Shown: in pieces, positions 31,722 to 40,013 of the stretch
How positions within the stretch are numbered: the stretch's first letter is position 1
Layout: each line of letters begins with the position of its first letter
Assembly: GCF_046297595.1 (NCBI RefSeq)
Contig: NZ_JBKBHT010000003.1
Coordinates: 248,001 to 312,000 of the forward strand
Direction of reading: 5' to 3'
Source of the DNA: Ferrovibrio sp046297595
Lineage (GTDB): Bacteria; Pseudomonadota; Alphaproteobacteria; Ferrovibrionales; Ferrovibrionaceae
Length of the DNA: 64,000 nucleotides
Notes under the pieces: generated by a model
The model's input: only the letters and a program-made list of their open reading frames with translations
The model's database searches: none
Told to the model about the DNA's origin: nothing
Position numbers and translations under genes: made by a program

Positions 31722-32369
31722 CTAACGCGGGTTGCCCAGGCGCGCAATTGTCCGGGCCCGGCCGGCTTTCAGGGCCGCCGGCCAGAGCAGCCACAGCCAG
31801 AACAGCAGCGGCAGCAGCAAACCGAACAGCGCCGGCACCAGCAGCAACCGCTCACCCATGCTCCAGTCCGTCGCGACCGGCAGCGGCCGGCGCCGCGCCG
31901 CGGCCGGCGCGATGTCGAAGACAGCGACATGACGCGTGCCATTCCACTGCTCGGCTTCGATGCGCAGGCTGCAAGCCATGGCACAGCCGGCCGGCATCGG
32001 CGCCCAGAACGCAGCCCCGGCGCCCCGCATCGCCACGCCGTTCAGCACGGCGCGACGCAGGTTGGGCAGGCCGGCTTCGACAGGCCGAAATTCGATCCGC
32101 TCATCGCCCACCGCATTCACCTGCATCCGCCAGGGCCCGAGCGCGATCTCGCCCAGGCCGAGCAGCGGACGTGGCTGCTGTGCCTGACGGTGAATGCCAT
32201 AGCCGTAGGCCCAGACGCCATGCGCAGCCGCCGCGAGAATCAGCAGCGAACAGAATGCCGCCGCCAGCGCAGCCTTCGGCGCCGCCGGATCGGAATGCCG
32301 CCACAGCCGCAGCCAGGCGCTGACCAGGCCGGCGAGGATGCCACCGCACAGCAAAAGCCCAACAGCGAA
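31722..32369 (-). pseudogene. C-terminal remainder of the PepSY-TM gene, cut off by an in-frame TAG
   Basis: This 210-residue frame is in the same phase as the PepSY gene directly before it, separated only by TAG at 32372-32370. Read through, the sequence continues SKLV-x-FAVGLLLCGG, where PepSY-TM proteins commonly have a Trp before the last helix. TGG to TAG is a single change. The fragment has three hydrophobic segments (start, about 30-50, and 170-195) and only a TTG as a possible start (32354), with no clear ribosome-binding site. It is best read as a detached membrane half rather than a gene of its own, although an independent small membrane protein cannot be excluded. Confidence 0.6.
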
Positions 32370-33410
32370 CTAGACGAGCTTGCTGCCCAGACCGGCGAAG
32401 CTGCCGAAATGCAATGGGTCGGCGGTTTCGATCCAGCGCTGGCCGGCAGGAAGATCCTCACCATGCTGCGCCTGCAGGACCGTGTAGGCGAAGGGGTCGA
32501 TCAGTATCTTGTTGGCGCGGTCGCGCACCAGCCAGGCTTCGGCCGGGCCGGTGAAGACCAGAGCGTCGTCGCCGCGCACCGGCAGGGCCAGTTGTGTGAG
32601 CCTCAGGCCCGGCCAGGCCGCCTGCGCCACCAGAGCTGCACGATTGAGATCGGATGGCGGCAAAAGGGCGGGGCGCTGTTCCATGACGGCGGCGGACAGA
32701 CGGACGCGAGGACCATCCTCGTGGAGCAGGCCGCTTCTCTCGAGGATCGTCTCGGCGAAATACCACAGACCGGTGAGAGCCAGAAGCAGGGTGACCAGCG
32801 CGGCCCAGAGACCGGCGAAACGATGCAGGTCGGACCAGAACAGCCGTGCGCTGCGGCCACGGCGCACCTGCCGCATGGCGCGCCACCAACGCTTCACGGA
32901 GACGAGGCCGGTAAAGACCGCCAGCAACAGAGGCAACCCCAGCGCGCCGACAATCAGCGTGCCATGAATTCCGATCACGGCGGGCACAAGATAGAACTGC
33001 TTGTGCAGGATACGCAGGAAGCTCTGCAGACCGAAGCTGCTGCGATGATCACGGACCGCGTAGCCCTGCGTCACATCCACCGGCACCCAGCGATAGTCCT
33101 GCGGTCCATAGGCGATGACGGCGCGCGCCACCGAGCGTGGCCCTTCGGGCGCGTGCAGATAGAGAATGGCGGCCTGCGGATGAGCGGCCGCGACGACATC
33201 ATGCAGCCGCTGCCACGACAGTGGCGCGGAGTCAGCCGGTGCCTGCCCGCCGGCGCGCAGTTGCGGATCCGCCAGCCAGGTAAGTTCGGCACTCAGCACC
33301 GCCAGCGTGCCAGTGAAGCAGACGGCGAACAGCAGGAAGCCGAACTGCAATCCGATCCAGGCGTGGATGCGGAACAGCCCCCTGCGCCAGGAACGGCTCT
33401 CGGCAGCCAC
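32370..33410 (-). CDS. PepSY-associated transmembrane protein, truncated by nonsense codon
   Basis: 346 residues. The N-terminus (FRIHAWIGLQFGFLLFAVCFTGTLAVL) is the first helix of PepSY-TM proteins, which often accompany siderophore receptors and are thought to reduce or handle ferric siderophores at the inner membrane. A second helix pair lies about 145-225 with GIHGTLIVGALGLPLLLAVF. The protein stops at TAG just where the next helix should start; the frame continues for 215 codons beyond. It overlaps nothing but follows the broken receptor by two bases, so the two are one transcription unit. Activity is doubtful. Confidence 0.75.
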   Translation of the reverse strand: MAAESRSWRRGLFRIHAWIGLQFGFLLFAVCFTGTLAVLSAELTWLADPQLRAGGQAPADSAPLSWQRLHDVVAAAHPQAAILYLHAPEGPRSVARAVIAYGPQDYRWVPVDVTQGYAVRDHRSSFGLQSFLRILHKQFYLVPAVIGIHGTLIVGALGLPLLLAVFTGLVSVKRWWRAMRQVRRGRSARLFWSDLHRFAGLWAALVTLLLALTGLWYFAETILERSGLLHEDGPRVRLSAAVMEQRPALLPPSDLNRAALVAQAAWPGLRLTQLALPVRGDDALVFTGPAEAWLVRDRANKILIDPFAYTVLQAQHGEDLPAGQRWIETADPLHFGSFAGLGSKLV

Positions 33411-33412
33411 GG

Positions 33413-35902
33413 CTAGAATGTGATCGACAACGAACCGACCACAGTGAGCGGCGCACCAGGGTGGGCGATCGAACGATCACTGGCGCGGGCGATATAATCA
33501 TGATCAAACAGATTGTAGACGTTCAGGCCGGCCTTCAGGTTTTTCCACCGATACCACACGGCCGCGTCGAAGACCGTGTAGGGGTCGAGCTGGATTGTAT
33601 TGGCGAACTGCGCGGTGTTGCTGCCGACATAACGCGCGCCGCCGCCGAAGCCCAGGCCGCCCAGCCGCAGGCCTTCCTCGAACTCGTAGGTCAGCCACAG
33701 GCGGGCCTTGTGTTCGGGCACGCCGCCCAACGGTTTACCCACCACCGATGCATCATTGGGGTTTTCCAGGGTTTCCGTATCCGTGAAGCTGTAATTGGCA
33801 ATGATGCGCAGCTGCGGCGTCAGATCGCCGATCAGGTCGAACTCGAATCCGCGGCTGCGCTGGCTCACGCCGGGGATCGAAGCGCTCTGGCCGGTGGCAT
33901 CCAGCCAGGCCTGGTCGGAAACGGCGACATTCGACTTCTCGATCTCGAAGATCGCGGCCGTAGCGGTCAAGCGCTCATTAAAGAAACTGCTCTTGATACC
34001 GGTCTCGTATTGCAGACCCTCCTCCGGGTCCAGCGGCGCGCCGCTACGGTCCAGCGTGCCGGTCGACTGCGGCAGGAAAGACTGACTGACGCTGACATAG
34101 CCGGCATGCTGCCTGGTGAACTGGTACAGCAGCCCAGCGCGGCCGGTGAAGGCGCGGTCGTGCACATCGCGCGCCGTCACACTGTCGGTGGTGCTTTCCT
34201 GGTGCACGATGTCGTAGCGGCCACCGAGCAAAAGTTTCAACCTGCCGTCTTCCAGCAACGAAAGCTGGTCCTGCACATAGAGTCCGGCCCAGTCGGTGGC
34301 GCCGCTGATCACCTGCTTGGTCTGGTTAACCGGCGGCGTGTAGTTCACCACGGTGCTGTCGCTGATCGCGACATTGGCAATGTTCTGTCGGAATCGGCGG
34401 AAATCGGAATCCTGACGCACTGCATCGCCGCCGAGCAGCAGGGTATGCTCGATGGAACCGGTGGCGAATTTCGCTGTCGCGTCCAGCACAAGCTGCACCT
34501 CGTCATCGCGCCGGTCCTCGTTCTGATAACGCAACTGCAGCTGTGGATTGGCTGCCGTGCCGGCGATGCCGCGTGGGCGCAGCGATTCGTTCTTGGCTTC
34601 GGCACGATGAACCTGGAACTGATGCCGCAGGCTCCAGACACTGCTCAGTTCGTGGCTGAGCTGGTAACTGGCGACATAATCGTCGAGCGTGCGGCCATCG
34701 AGATCCGGATCGCCGAGAAAAACGTTGGACGACACCATCGGCTTGCCATCGGCCGTCAGCGGCACACCGATATCGTAGGGCTGACGCTCGTGCATGTAGG
34801 AAAAATCCAGCAGCAGCTCGGTACGGTCGCCCTGCCACAGGAAACTGGGTGCCAGTGAGCTGCGCTGCAGATCGATGTTGTCGCGGAAACTGTCGGAATC
34901 GGTGCGCGCGAGATTGACGCGATAGCTCAGCGCGCCATCCTGGCTGAGCGGACCGGTGGAATCCACGGCAGTGCGGAACAGGTTGTAGCTGCCGACATCC
35001 TGTTCCAGGGTATGGCTCTCGGTCGCCTGCGGACGCTTGGTCACGTAACTGACGATGCCGCCGGGCTGCAGAGAGCCATACAGGATGGAAGCAGGCCCCT
35101 TCAGCACCTCGACACGCTCGACATTGGCCAGATCGACGGCGCCGACGTTGGTTGAACGCAGGCCATTGCGCAGCAGCGTCGGCGATTCGAAGCCGCGGAT
35201 GATGGGCAGCACTTCCGTCTGCGCGTTCAGCGTATTGCCGGCCTGTTGCACACTGCTGACGTTTTCGTACACGTCCTTCAGGCTCAACGCGCGCTGATCC
35301 TCGATCACCTGGCGCGGAATCACCTGCACGGCCGCCGGGGTCTCCATGATCGGCGTATCGGTCTTGGTCGCCGTGGCACTGCGTCGGGCCATGTAGCCCT
35401 GCACCGGCCCCCAGGCGGTTTCCGGCGTGCCGCTGCGGCCCTCCACGCCGATTACCGGCAGCACGGTGGCGCTGCCCGCCTTGGGCGCCTCAAGCAGGGT
35501 GACGGTGGTGGGGTTGGTGAAGCGGTAGGTGAGCCCGGTGCCGTCCAGCAGTCGCTGCAGGGCGGCTTCGGGGGTAAGGCTGCCGGTCACCGCGCTGGAA
35601 CGCAGCGCGCGGGTCAGATTGGCGTCGGCGAAAAGCTGCAGGCCGGTGATCTCGGTGAACCGCACCAGTGCCTGCGGCAGCGGCTGGGCCGGGATATCGA
35701 AGCTGCGGGCTTAGCTGCCCGCGGGGGCGGGTCCGGCCGCAGACGGCGCGCCGCCCTGCGCCAGGGCGGGTATGGGGGCGATGATGGCCGCAGCGGCGAT
35801 GGCCAGGGCGGTGCCGAGCAGGAAAGCTCTGAATGAGCCATAAACCACTGACTCAATTATGAAAACTTCCGACCGATCGGCCGAAGACTTTGCCCCAGGC
35901 AT
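33413..35902 (-). pseudogene. TonB-dependent siderophore receptor with in-frame TAA after its signal peptide
   Basis: Reading from ATG 35902 (GGGGGA just upstream; a further in-frame ATG lies at 35908), the frame encodes a signal peptide (FLLGTALAIAAAAIIAPIPA then LAQ). A TAA at 35713-35711 then interrupts it, and it continues in the same phase with ARSFDIPAQPLPQALVRF, the STN domain, plug (APASILYGSLQPGG-like) and barrel ending LSITF. The paralogue at 27.5-30 kb is continuous across the matching point. A CAA or CAG codon turned to TAA would explain it. Restart at GTG 35665 would give about 750 residues without a signal peptide, which could not reach the outer membrane. Sequencing error is the main alternative. 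Confidence 0.8.
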
Positions 35903-35920
35903 TAACATCCCCCAATATTC

Positions 35921-35935
35921 AAATGCGACGCATTT
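35921..35935. promoter_or_regulatory. 7-1-7 palindrome upstream of the broken receptor
   Basis: AAATGCG-A-CGCATTT, a perfect 7-1-7 inverted repeat ending about 20 bp before the receptor start, followed by TGCGTCTC. The geometry matches Fur-family sites, but the half-site differs from the TGAGAAT boxes before the sigma genes, so a different regulator is possible. Confidence 0.4.
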
Positions 35936-35998
35936 GCGTCTCTCAAGGAGTATGACGCCCGGCCACCTGCGGGGTTATGAGGGGCGGAGTAAAAAAAT

Positions 35999-36973
35999 TC
36001 AGTCGGCGGGAGAGATCACCGTCAGCAGCGGACCGAAGCGGCGGAGTCTGACCGGCAGGCTGCCCGCGATGGTGGCGATGGCCGCATCGGCCTGGCTGGT
36101 GTCGAACACGGCGGTGACGGGCAGGTCTTTCAGGCGCGCATCGGTGATCAGCACCCGCCCGGTCTGATACCGCTCCAGTTCGGCGACCACCTCGCCGAGC
36201 GGCATGTCGTAGGCGACCAGGCGGTGGCGGCGCCAGGCCAGCACGCTGGCGGTATCGGCGATGGTCGCGGCAGAGATGCCGCTGCTGTCGTAGCGCACCT
36301 GCTGGCCTTCGCGCAGCGTGACGCCCTGCCCGCCCGGTGCCTGCACGGCGATGCTGTGTTCGGTGACGGTGACGATGGCGCTGTCGTCCCGGGTCTTCAC
36401 ATTGAAGGCCGTGCCCAGCGCGCGGGCCTGGCCACCGGCGGCGCGGACCACGAAGGGCCGGCCGGGATCGGGCGCGACCGCGAAATAGGCCTCGCCCCTG
36501 TGCAGCGTGACGGTGCGCGAATCCGGCCCGAAATCGACCGACACGGCCGTGTCGCTGCCCAGCTGCAGCTCGGAACCATCGGCCAGACGAAGATTCTCGA
36601 TCTGCGCCGACGCCGTGCGGTGATCGGCCAGCAGGGACATGGCCGTGACCGCATAACCCGCCACCGCCAGCAGGATGCTGGCCGCCGCGGCGAGCGGCAG
36701 CCAGCGCCGGACCCGGAATGCAGGCGGCGGCAGGGATGCAATCGGAATGGGTATGGCCGCAGGTTCTTCCGCCGTCCTGGGTCGTATCGCCGGTTCGATC
36801 ACCTCAATGCGCCGCCACACATATTGCGCACGTTGCCAGGCCTCTTCATGACCGGGACCGGAAGCCAGCCAGGCCTGGAAATCGGCGCGAGCCTGCGCCG
36901 AGCCATCCTCGCGCATGATGACCAGCCAGCGCAGGGCTTCTTCCATCAACGGCGTATGCTGGTCCTGTGTCAT
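35999..36973 (-). CDS. FecR-family anti-sigma factor (second system)
   Basis: 324 residues from ATG 36973, chosen because AAGGA lies six bases upstream. ATG 37006 would add eleven residues but has its GAGG only two bases away. The N-terminal sigma-binding domain contains EEALRWLVIMREDGS and FQAWLASGPGHEEAW. A transmembrane helix lies about residues 95-120 (LAAAASILLAVAGYAVTAM), followed by the periplasmic FecR domain. It partners with the sigma factor encoded just upstream. Because the receptor of this operon is interrupted, this anti-sigma may now lack its signal source. Confidence 0.9.
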   Translation of the reverse strand: MTQDQHTPLMEEALRWLVIMREDGSAQARADFQAWLASGPGHEEAWQRAQYVWRRIEVIEPAIRPRTAEEPAAIPIPIASLPPPAFRVRRWLPLAAAASILLAVAGYAVTAMSLLADHRTASAQIENLRLADGSELQLGSDTAVSVDFGPDSRTVTLHRGEAYFAVAPDPGRPFVVRAAGGQARALGTAFNVKTRDDSAIVTVTEHSIAVQAPGGQGVTLREGQQVRYDSSGISAATIADTASVLAWRRHRLVAYDMPLGEVVAELERYQTGRVLITDARLKDLPVTAVFDTSQADAAIATIAGSLPVRLRRFGPLLTVISPAD

Positions 36974-37017
36974 GCGGGTTCCTTGGCTGCCGGGGCGGGC
37001 AGACATAGCCTCATTCT

Positions 37018-37566
37018 CTAAGACGGCCGACGGCGCAAACCGATGGGGGGCGGATCGGATAATTTTTCCGCCGGCATCTCGCGCTCGATCGCCGCCAGCG
37101 CCGTCACCATGTGGGAAATCACGGTATTGCGGCTGATTCCCAGCAACGCTGCGATCTCGGCATAGGTCCGCTCCTCGAATTTGGCGAGGATGAAGACCTC
37201 GCGGCAGCGCGGCGACAGATTGTCGACCACACGCAGCAACCGCGCGAATTCACTGCGGTGAAGCACCACATTCTCGGGACTGGGATTGCGGTCGGCCACC
37301 TTATGCGGCTGCGCCACGGCCTCAAGCTCGATGCCCTTCGCGACATGGCGCTGGTGATCCAGGGCGAGGTTCGCGGCAATGCGGAACAGATAGGCACGTG
37401 GATTGCCGATGATCGCGGTGCCCTCGGCCTGCGCGGCGCGCAGCCAAGTCTCCTGGGTCAGGTCCTCGGCCAGTGCGGCATTGCCCAGCCGCCGCGCCAG
37501 GTAGCGCTTCAGGCTGTCCTGATGCTCGGCAAAGGCCGCCAGCAATGTATCGCGCGTGCTCGTCAT
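37018..37566 (-). CDS. ECF sigma-70 factor, FecI type (second system)
   Basis: 182 residues. Region 2 (LRRLGNAALAEDLTQETWLR-like, about 24-44) and region 4 (LSPRCREVFILAKFEERTYAEI followed by ALLGISRNTVISH, about 118-152) are clear; there is no region 3. ATG 37566 begins MTSTRDTLLAAFAEHQ, the usual start of FecI-like factors. It heads a second fecI-fecR-receptor-PepSY operon. A perfect Fur-type palindrome lies 88 bp upstream. Confidence 0.92.
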   Translation of the reverse strand: MTSTRDTLLAAFAEHQDSLKRYLARRLGNAALAEDLTQETWLRAAQAEGTAIIGNPRAYLFRIAANLALDHQRHVAKGIELEAVAQPHKVADRNPSPENVVLHRSEFARLLRVVDNLSPRCREVFILAKFEERTYAEIAALLGISRNTVISHMVTALAAIEREMPAEKLSDPPPIGLRRRPS

Positions 37567-37653
37567 GATCCCCAGCGGACAATCCCGGGCTGCGGTGGCC
37601 CTGGCTTGCGGGGATGCTGGCTTGGGCGATATGGGCCAACAGCCTAGATTGTC

Positions 37654-37668
37654 TGAGAATTATTCTCA
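37654..37668. promoter_or_regulatory. Fur-type 7-1-7 operator before sigma factor 2
   Basis: TGAGAATTATTCTCA, identical to the site at 31701-31715 except for the central base. Two matching palindromes before two fecI genes strongly support iron-dependent repression of both. Confidence 0.75.
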
Positions 37669-37750
37669 ACTGATCGTCGCTGCCGGAAAGAAGGCAGCGC
37701 GAGGCGCGGAAAAGAACCCTAAGCCTTCCATGATTTTCGTCCCTAAGACC

Positions 37751-37778
37751 GTCATGCCCGGCTTAGCCTGGGCATGAC
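37751..37778. repeat. GTCATGCCGG-type palindromic repeat, copy 3 (single unit)
   Basis: GTCATGCCC and GGGCATGAC are perfect 9-bp arms around a 10-base centre. It lies between the second fecI promoter region and the tlpA 3' end. Confidence 0.75.
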
Positions 37779-37808
37779 GTAAGGGGAGTGCACGGGACGC
37801 CGCCGCCC

Positions 37809-38393
37809 CTACTTCCCCGCCGTCTTGGTCTTCTCGGCGATCAGCGCGTCGATCAGTTTCAGCGCGTCCGGCCCATCCCACACGGCCTCGCCGACCAGAC
37901 GGCCGACCTCGCGGCCCTGACGGTCGATCAGGATGGTGGTGGGCAGGCCGACGGCGCCCCAGGCGCGGCCCGATTTCATGCTGGCATCCAGATAGGGCTT
38001 GAGATGGACCACCTTGGTCTCGGCCAGGAACTTCTCCACCTTGGCGCGGCCGCCGCGATCCTGCGCCACGGCCACCACCTCAAAATCCTTGCCGCCGCGC
38101 TGGGCCTGCAGACGGTCGAGCGCCGGCATCTCGGCGCGGCAGGGGATGCACCATGTGGCCCAGAGATTGAGCAGCACGACCTTGCCGCGCTGGGCCTCCA
38201 GGGTGGTGGGCTGGTCGGCCGGGTCGCTGAATTCGGGCTGCGCGACTGGCTTCCGCTCGGCCGAGAGGCTAAGTTTGCGCATCTCGCCGTCGCGGGGCAG
38301 ATCGGCGGCCAGGGCCGGCACAGCCAGGGCAACCGACGCCAGCACGGTCATCATCAACACGGCCATCATCGCAACCCGTTTCATCAGCGCCAT
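37809..38393 (-). CDS. TlpA/ResA-like periplasmic thioredoxin
   Basis: 194 residues. A signal peptide or membrane anchor (about 5-30, MMAVLMMTVLASVALAVPALA) precedes a thioredoxin fold with WATWCIPC near residue 88, the redox-active CxxC, and a cis-Pro in GAVGLPTTI. The family reduces disulfides in the periplasm, for example during cytochrome c maturation. ATG 38393 is preferred because AAGGA sits seven bases upstream; ATG 38408 is possible. The frame is open far upstream only because it runs antisense to argH. It diverges from argH with almost no room for separate promoters. Confidence 0.87.
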   Translation of the reverse strand: MALMKRVAMMAVLMMTVLASVALAVPALAADLPRDGEMRKLSLSAERKPVAQPEFSDPADQPTTLEAQRGKVVLLNLWATWCIPCRAEMPALDRLQAQRGGKDFEVVAVAQDRGGRAKVEKFLAETKVVHLKPYLDASMKSGRAWGAVGLPTTILIDRQGREVGRLVGEAVWDGPDALKLIDALIAEKTKTAGK

Positions 38394-38406
38394 CACAAAA
38401 TCCTTC

Positions 38407-39864
38407 ATGTCCGCACGCAAAGCATCAGATAAGTCGAAGGCCCGCTCTAAGCAAGGCGGCTCCAACAGCATGTGGGGCGGCCGTTTCGCCGCCGGCCCGG
38501 CCGCGATCATGACCGAGATCAACGCCTCGATCCGCTTCGACAAGAAGCTGTATCGCCAGGATATCCGCGGCTCGATGGCGCATTGCCGCATGCTGGTGCG
38601 CCAGGGCCTGATTTCCGCTGCCGAGGGCAAAAAAATCCAGGCCGGGTTGCAGACAATTCTGCGTGAGATCGAGTCCGGCAAGTTCAAAATCGACCTGCGC
38701 CTGGAAGACATCCACATGCATGTGGAGGCGCGGCTGGCCGAGCTGATCGGCAAGCCGGCCGGGCGCCTGCACACCGCGCGCTCGCGCAACGACCAGGTGG
38801 CGACCGATTTCCGGCTATGGGTGCGCGATGCCATCGACCGCATCGATGCCGGGCTGCTGGACCTGCAGAAGACCCTGCTGCGCCGCGCGGAGGAGTATGC
38901 CGCGACGGTCATGCCGGGCTTCACGCATTTACAGGCCGCGCAGCCGGTGACCTTCGGCCACCATTTGATGGCCTATGTGGAGATGATCGGCCGCGACCGT
39001 TCGCGCCTGAAGGATGCGCGCGCACGGCTGAACGAAAGCCCGCTGGGCGCGGCGGCGTTGGCGGGCACATCCCTGCCGATCGACCGGGACAGCACGGCGA
39101 AGGAACTGGGCTTCGACCGGCCGATGGCCAATTCGCTGGACGCTGTGGCCGACCGCGACTATGCACTGGAATTCCTGAGCGCGGCTTCCATTTGCGCCGT
39201 GCATCTTTCCCGCCTGGCGGAAGAGATCGTGATCTGGACGTCTGCCCAGTTCCGCTTTATCTCGCTCAGCGACGCTTTCACCACCGGCTCGTCGATCATG
39301 CCGCAGAAGCGCAATCCCGATGCCGCCGAGCTGGTGCGCGGCAAGGTGGGGCGTATCGTCGGCAGCCTGAATGCCCTGCTGATCACCATGAAGGGCCTGC
39401 CGATGACCTATGGCAAGGACATGCAGGAGGACAAGGAACCGACGTTTGACGCCGTCGACAGCCTGGAACTCTGCATCGCCGCCACGGCCGGCATGATCGC
39501 CGATTTGAAGGCCAATGCACCGCGCATGCAGGAGGCGGCCGGCGAGGGTTACACCACCGCGACCGACCTGGCCGACTGGTGCGTGCGCAGGATCGACATG
39601 CCGTTCCGCCAGGCCCATCATGTGGCCGGCAGCCTGGTGAAACTGGCCGAAAGCCAGGACAAGCCGCTGGAGGCCCTGACGCTGAAGGAGATGCAGAGCG
39701 TGGAGCCGCGCATCACCAAGGATATCTTCGCCGTGCTGGGCGTGCAGAATTCGGTGAAAAGCCGCGTATCCTATGGCGGCACCGCGCCGGCCAACGTGGC
39801 GAAGCAGATCGCGCGCTGGCGCAAGCAGCTTGCCAAGGAGAAAGGCAAAACCGATGCGCGTTAA
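38407..39864 (+). CDS. argH: Argininosuccinate lyase
   Basis: 485 residues from ATG 38407; the conserved core MWGGRF starts at 38470. An N-terminal extension of about 20 residues is common in related alphaproteobacteria, but neither start has a convincing Shine-Dalgarno, so 38470 remains possible. The fumarase/ASL superfamily signature GSSIMPQKRNPD lies near residue 293, and ARSRNDQVATD and GFTHLQAAQP carry active-site residues. It splits argininosuccinate to arginine and fumarate, the last step of arginine synthesis. It is followed by a small lipoprotein gene whose start overlaps its end. Confidence 0.95.
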   Translation: MSARKASDKSKARSKQGGSNSMWGGRFAAGPAAIMTEINASIRFDKKLYRQDIRGSMAHCRMLVRQGLISAAEGKKIQAGLQTILREIESGKFKIDLRLEDIHMHVEARLAELIGKPAGRLHTARSRNDQVATDFRLWVRDAIDRIDAGLLDLQKTLLRRAEEYAATVMPGFTHLQAAQPVTFGHHLMAYVEMIGRDRSRLKDARARLNESPLGAAALAGTSLPIDRDSTAKELGFDRPMANSLDAVADRDYALEFLSAASICAVHLSRLAEEIVIWTSAQFRFISLSDAFTTGSSIMPQKRNPDAAELVRGKVGRIVGSLNALLITMKGLPMTYGKDMQEDKEPTFDAVDSLELCIAATAGMIADLKANAPRMQEAAGEGYTTATDLADWCVRRIDMPFRQAHHVAGSLVKLAESQDKPLEALTLKEMQSVEPRITKDIFAVLGVQNSVKSRVSYGGTAPANVAKQIARWRKQLAKEKGKTDAR

Positions 39865-40006
39865 AGCCCTTCTCCTGCTGACGCTGCTGGCCGCCTCGGG
39901 CCTCGCCGCCTGCGGCCGCAAGGACCTGCCGGATTATCCGCCCGACGCCGTCGAGCGGCCCGGCGCCATCGACCGCGTCAATCGCAACACCATCCGCTAT
40001 TACTGA
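39854..40006 (+). CDS. Small lipoprotein (LptM/YifL-like)
   Basis: 50 residues. A short basic start (MRVK), a hydrophobic stretch and the lipobox LAAC at about residues 17-20 mark a lipoprotein with mature N-terminus CGRKDLPDYPP. The gene overlaps the argH end by 11 bp and stops 7 bp before lysA. Tiny lipoproteins between argH and lysA are a conserved arrangement in proteobacteria; the enterobacterial LptM counterpart assists LptD assembly. That role is inferred here from position and size only. Confidence 0.8.
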   Translation: MRVKALLLLTLLAASGLAACGRKDLPDYPPDAVERPGAIDRVNRNTIRYY

Positions 40007-40013
40007 GTTATCC

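Noticed and set aside
35711..35713. Recoding (selenocysteine) as explanation for the in-frame stops
   Set aside because: The two stops are TAA and TAG, not TGA, and no SECIS-like hairpin is evident next to them.
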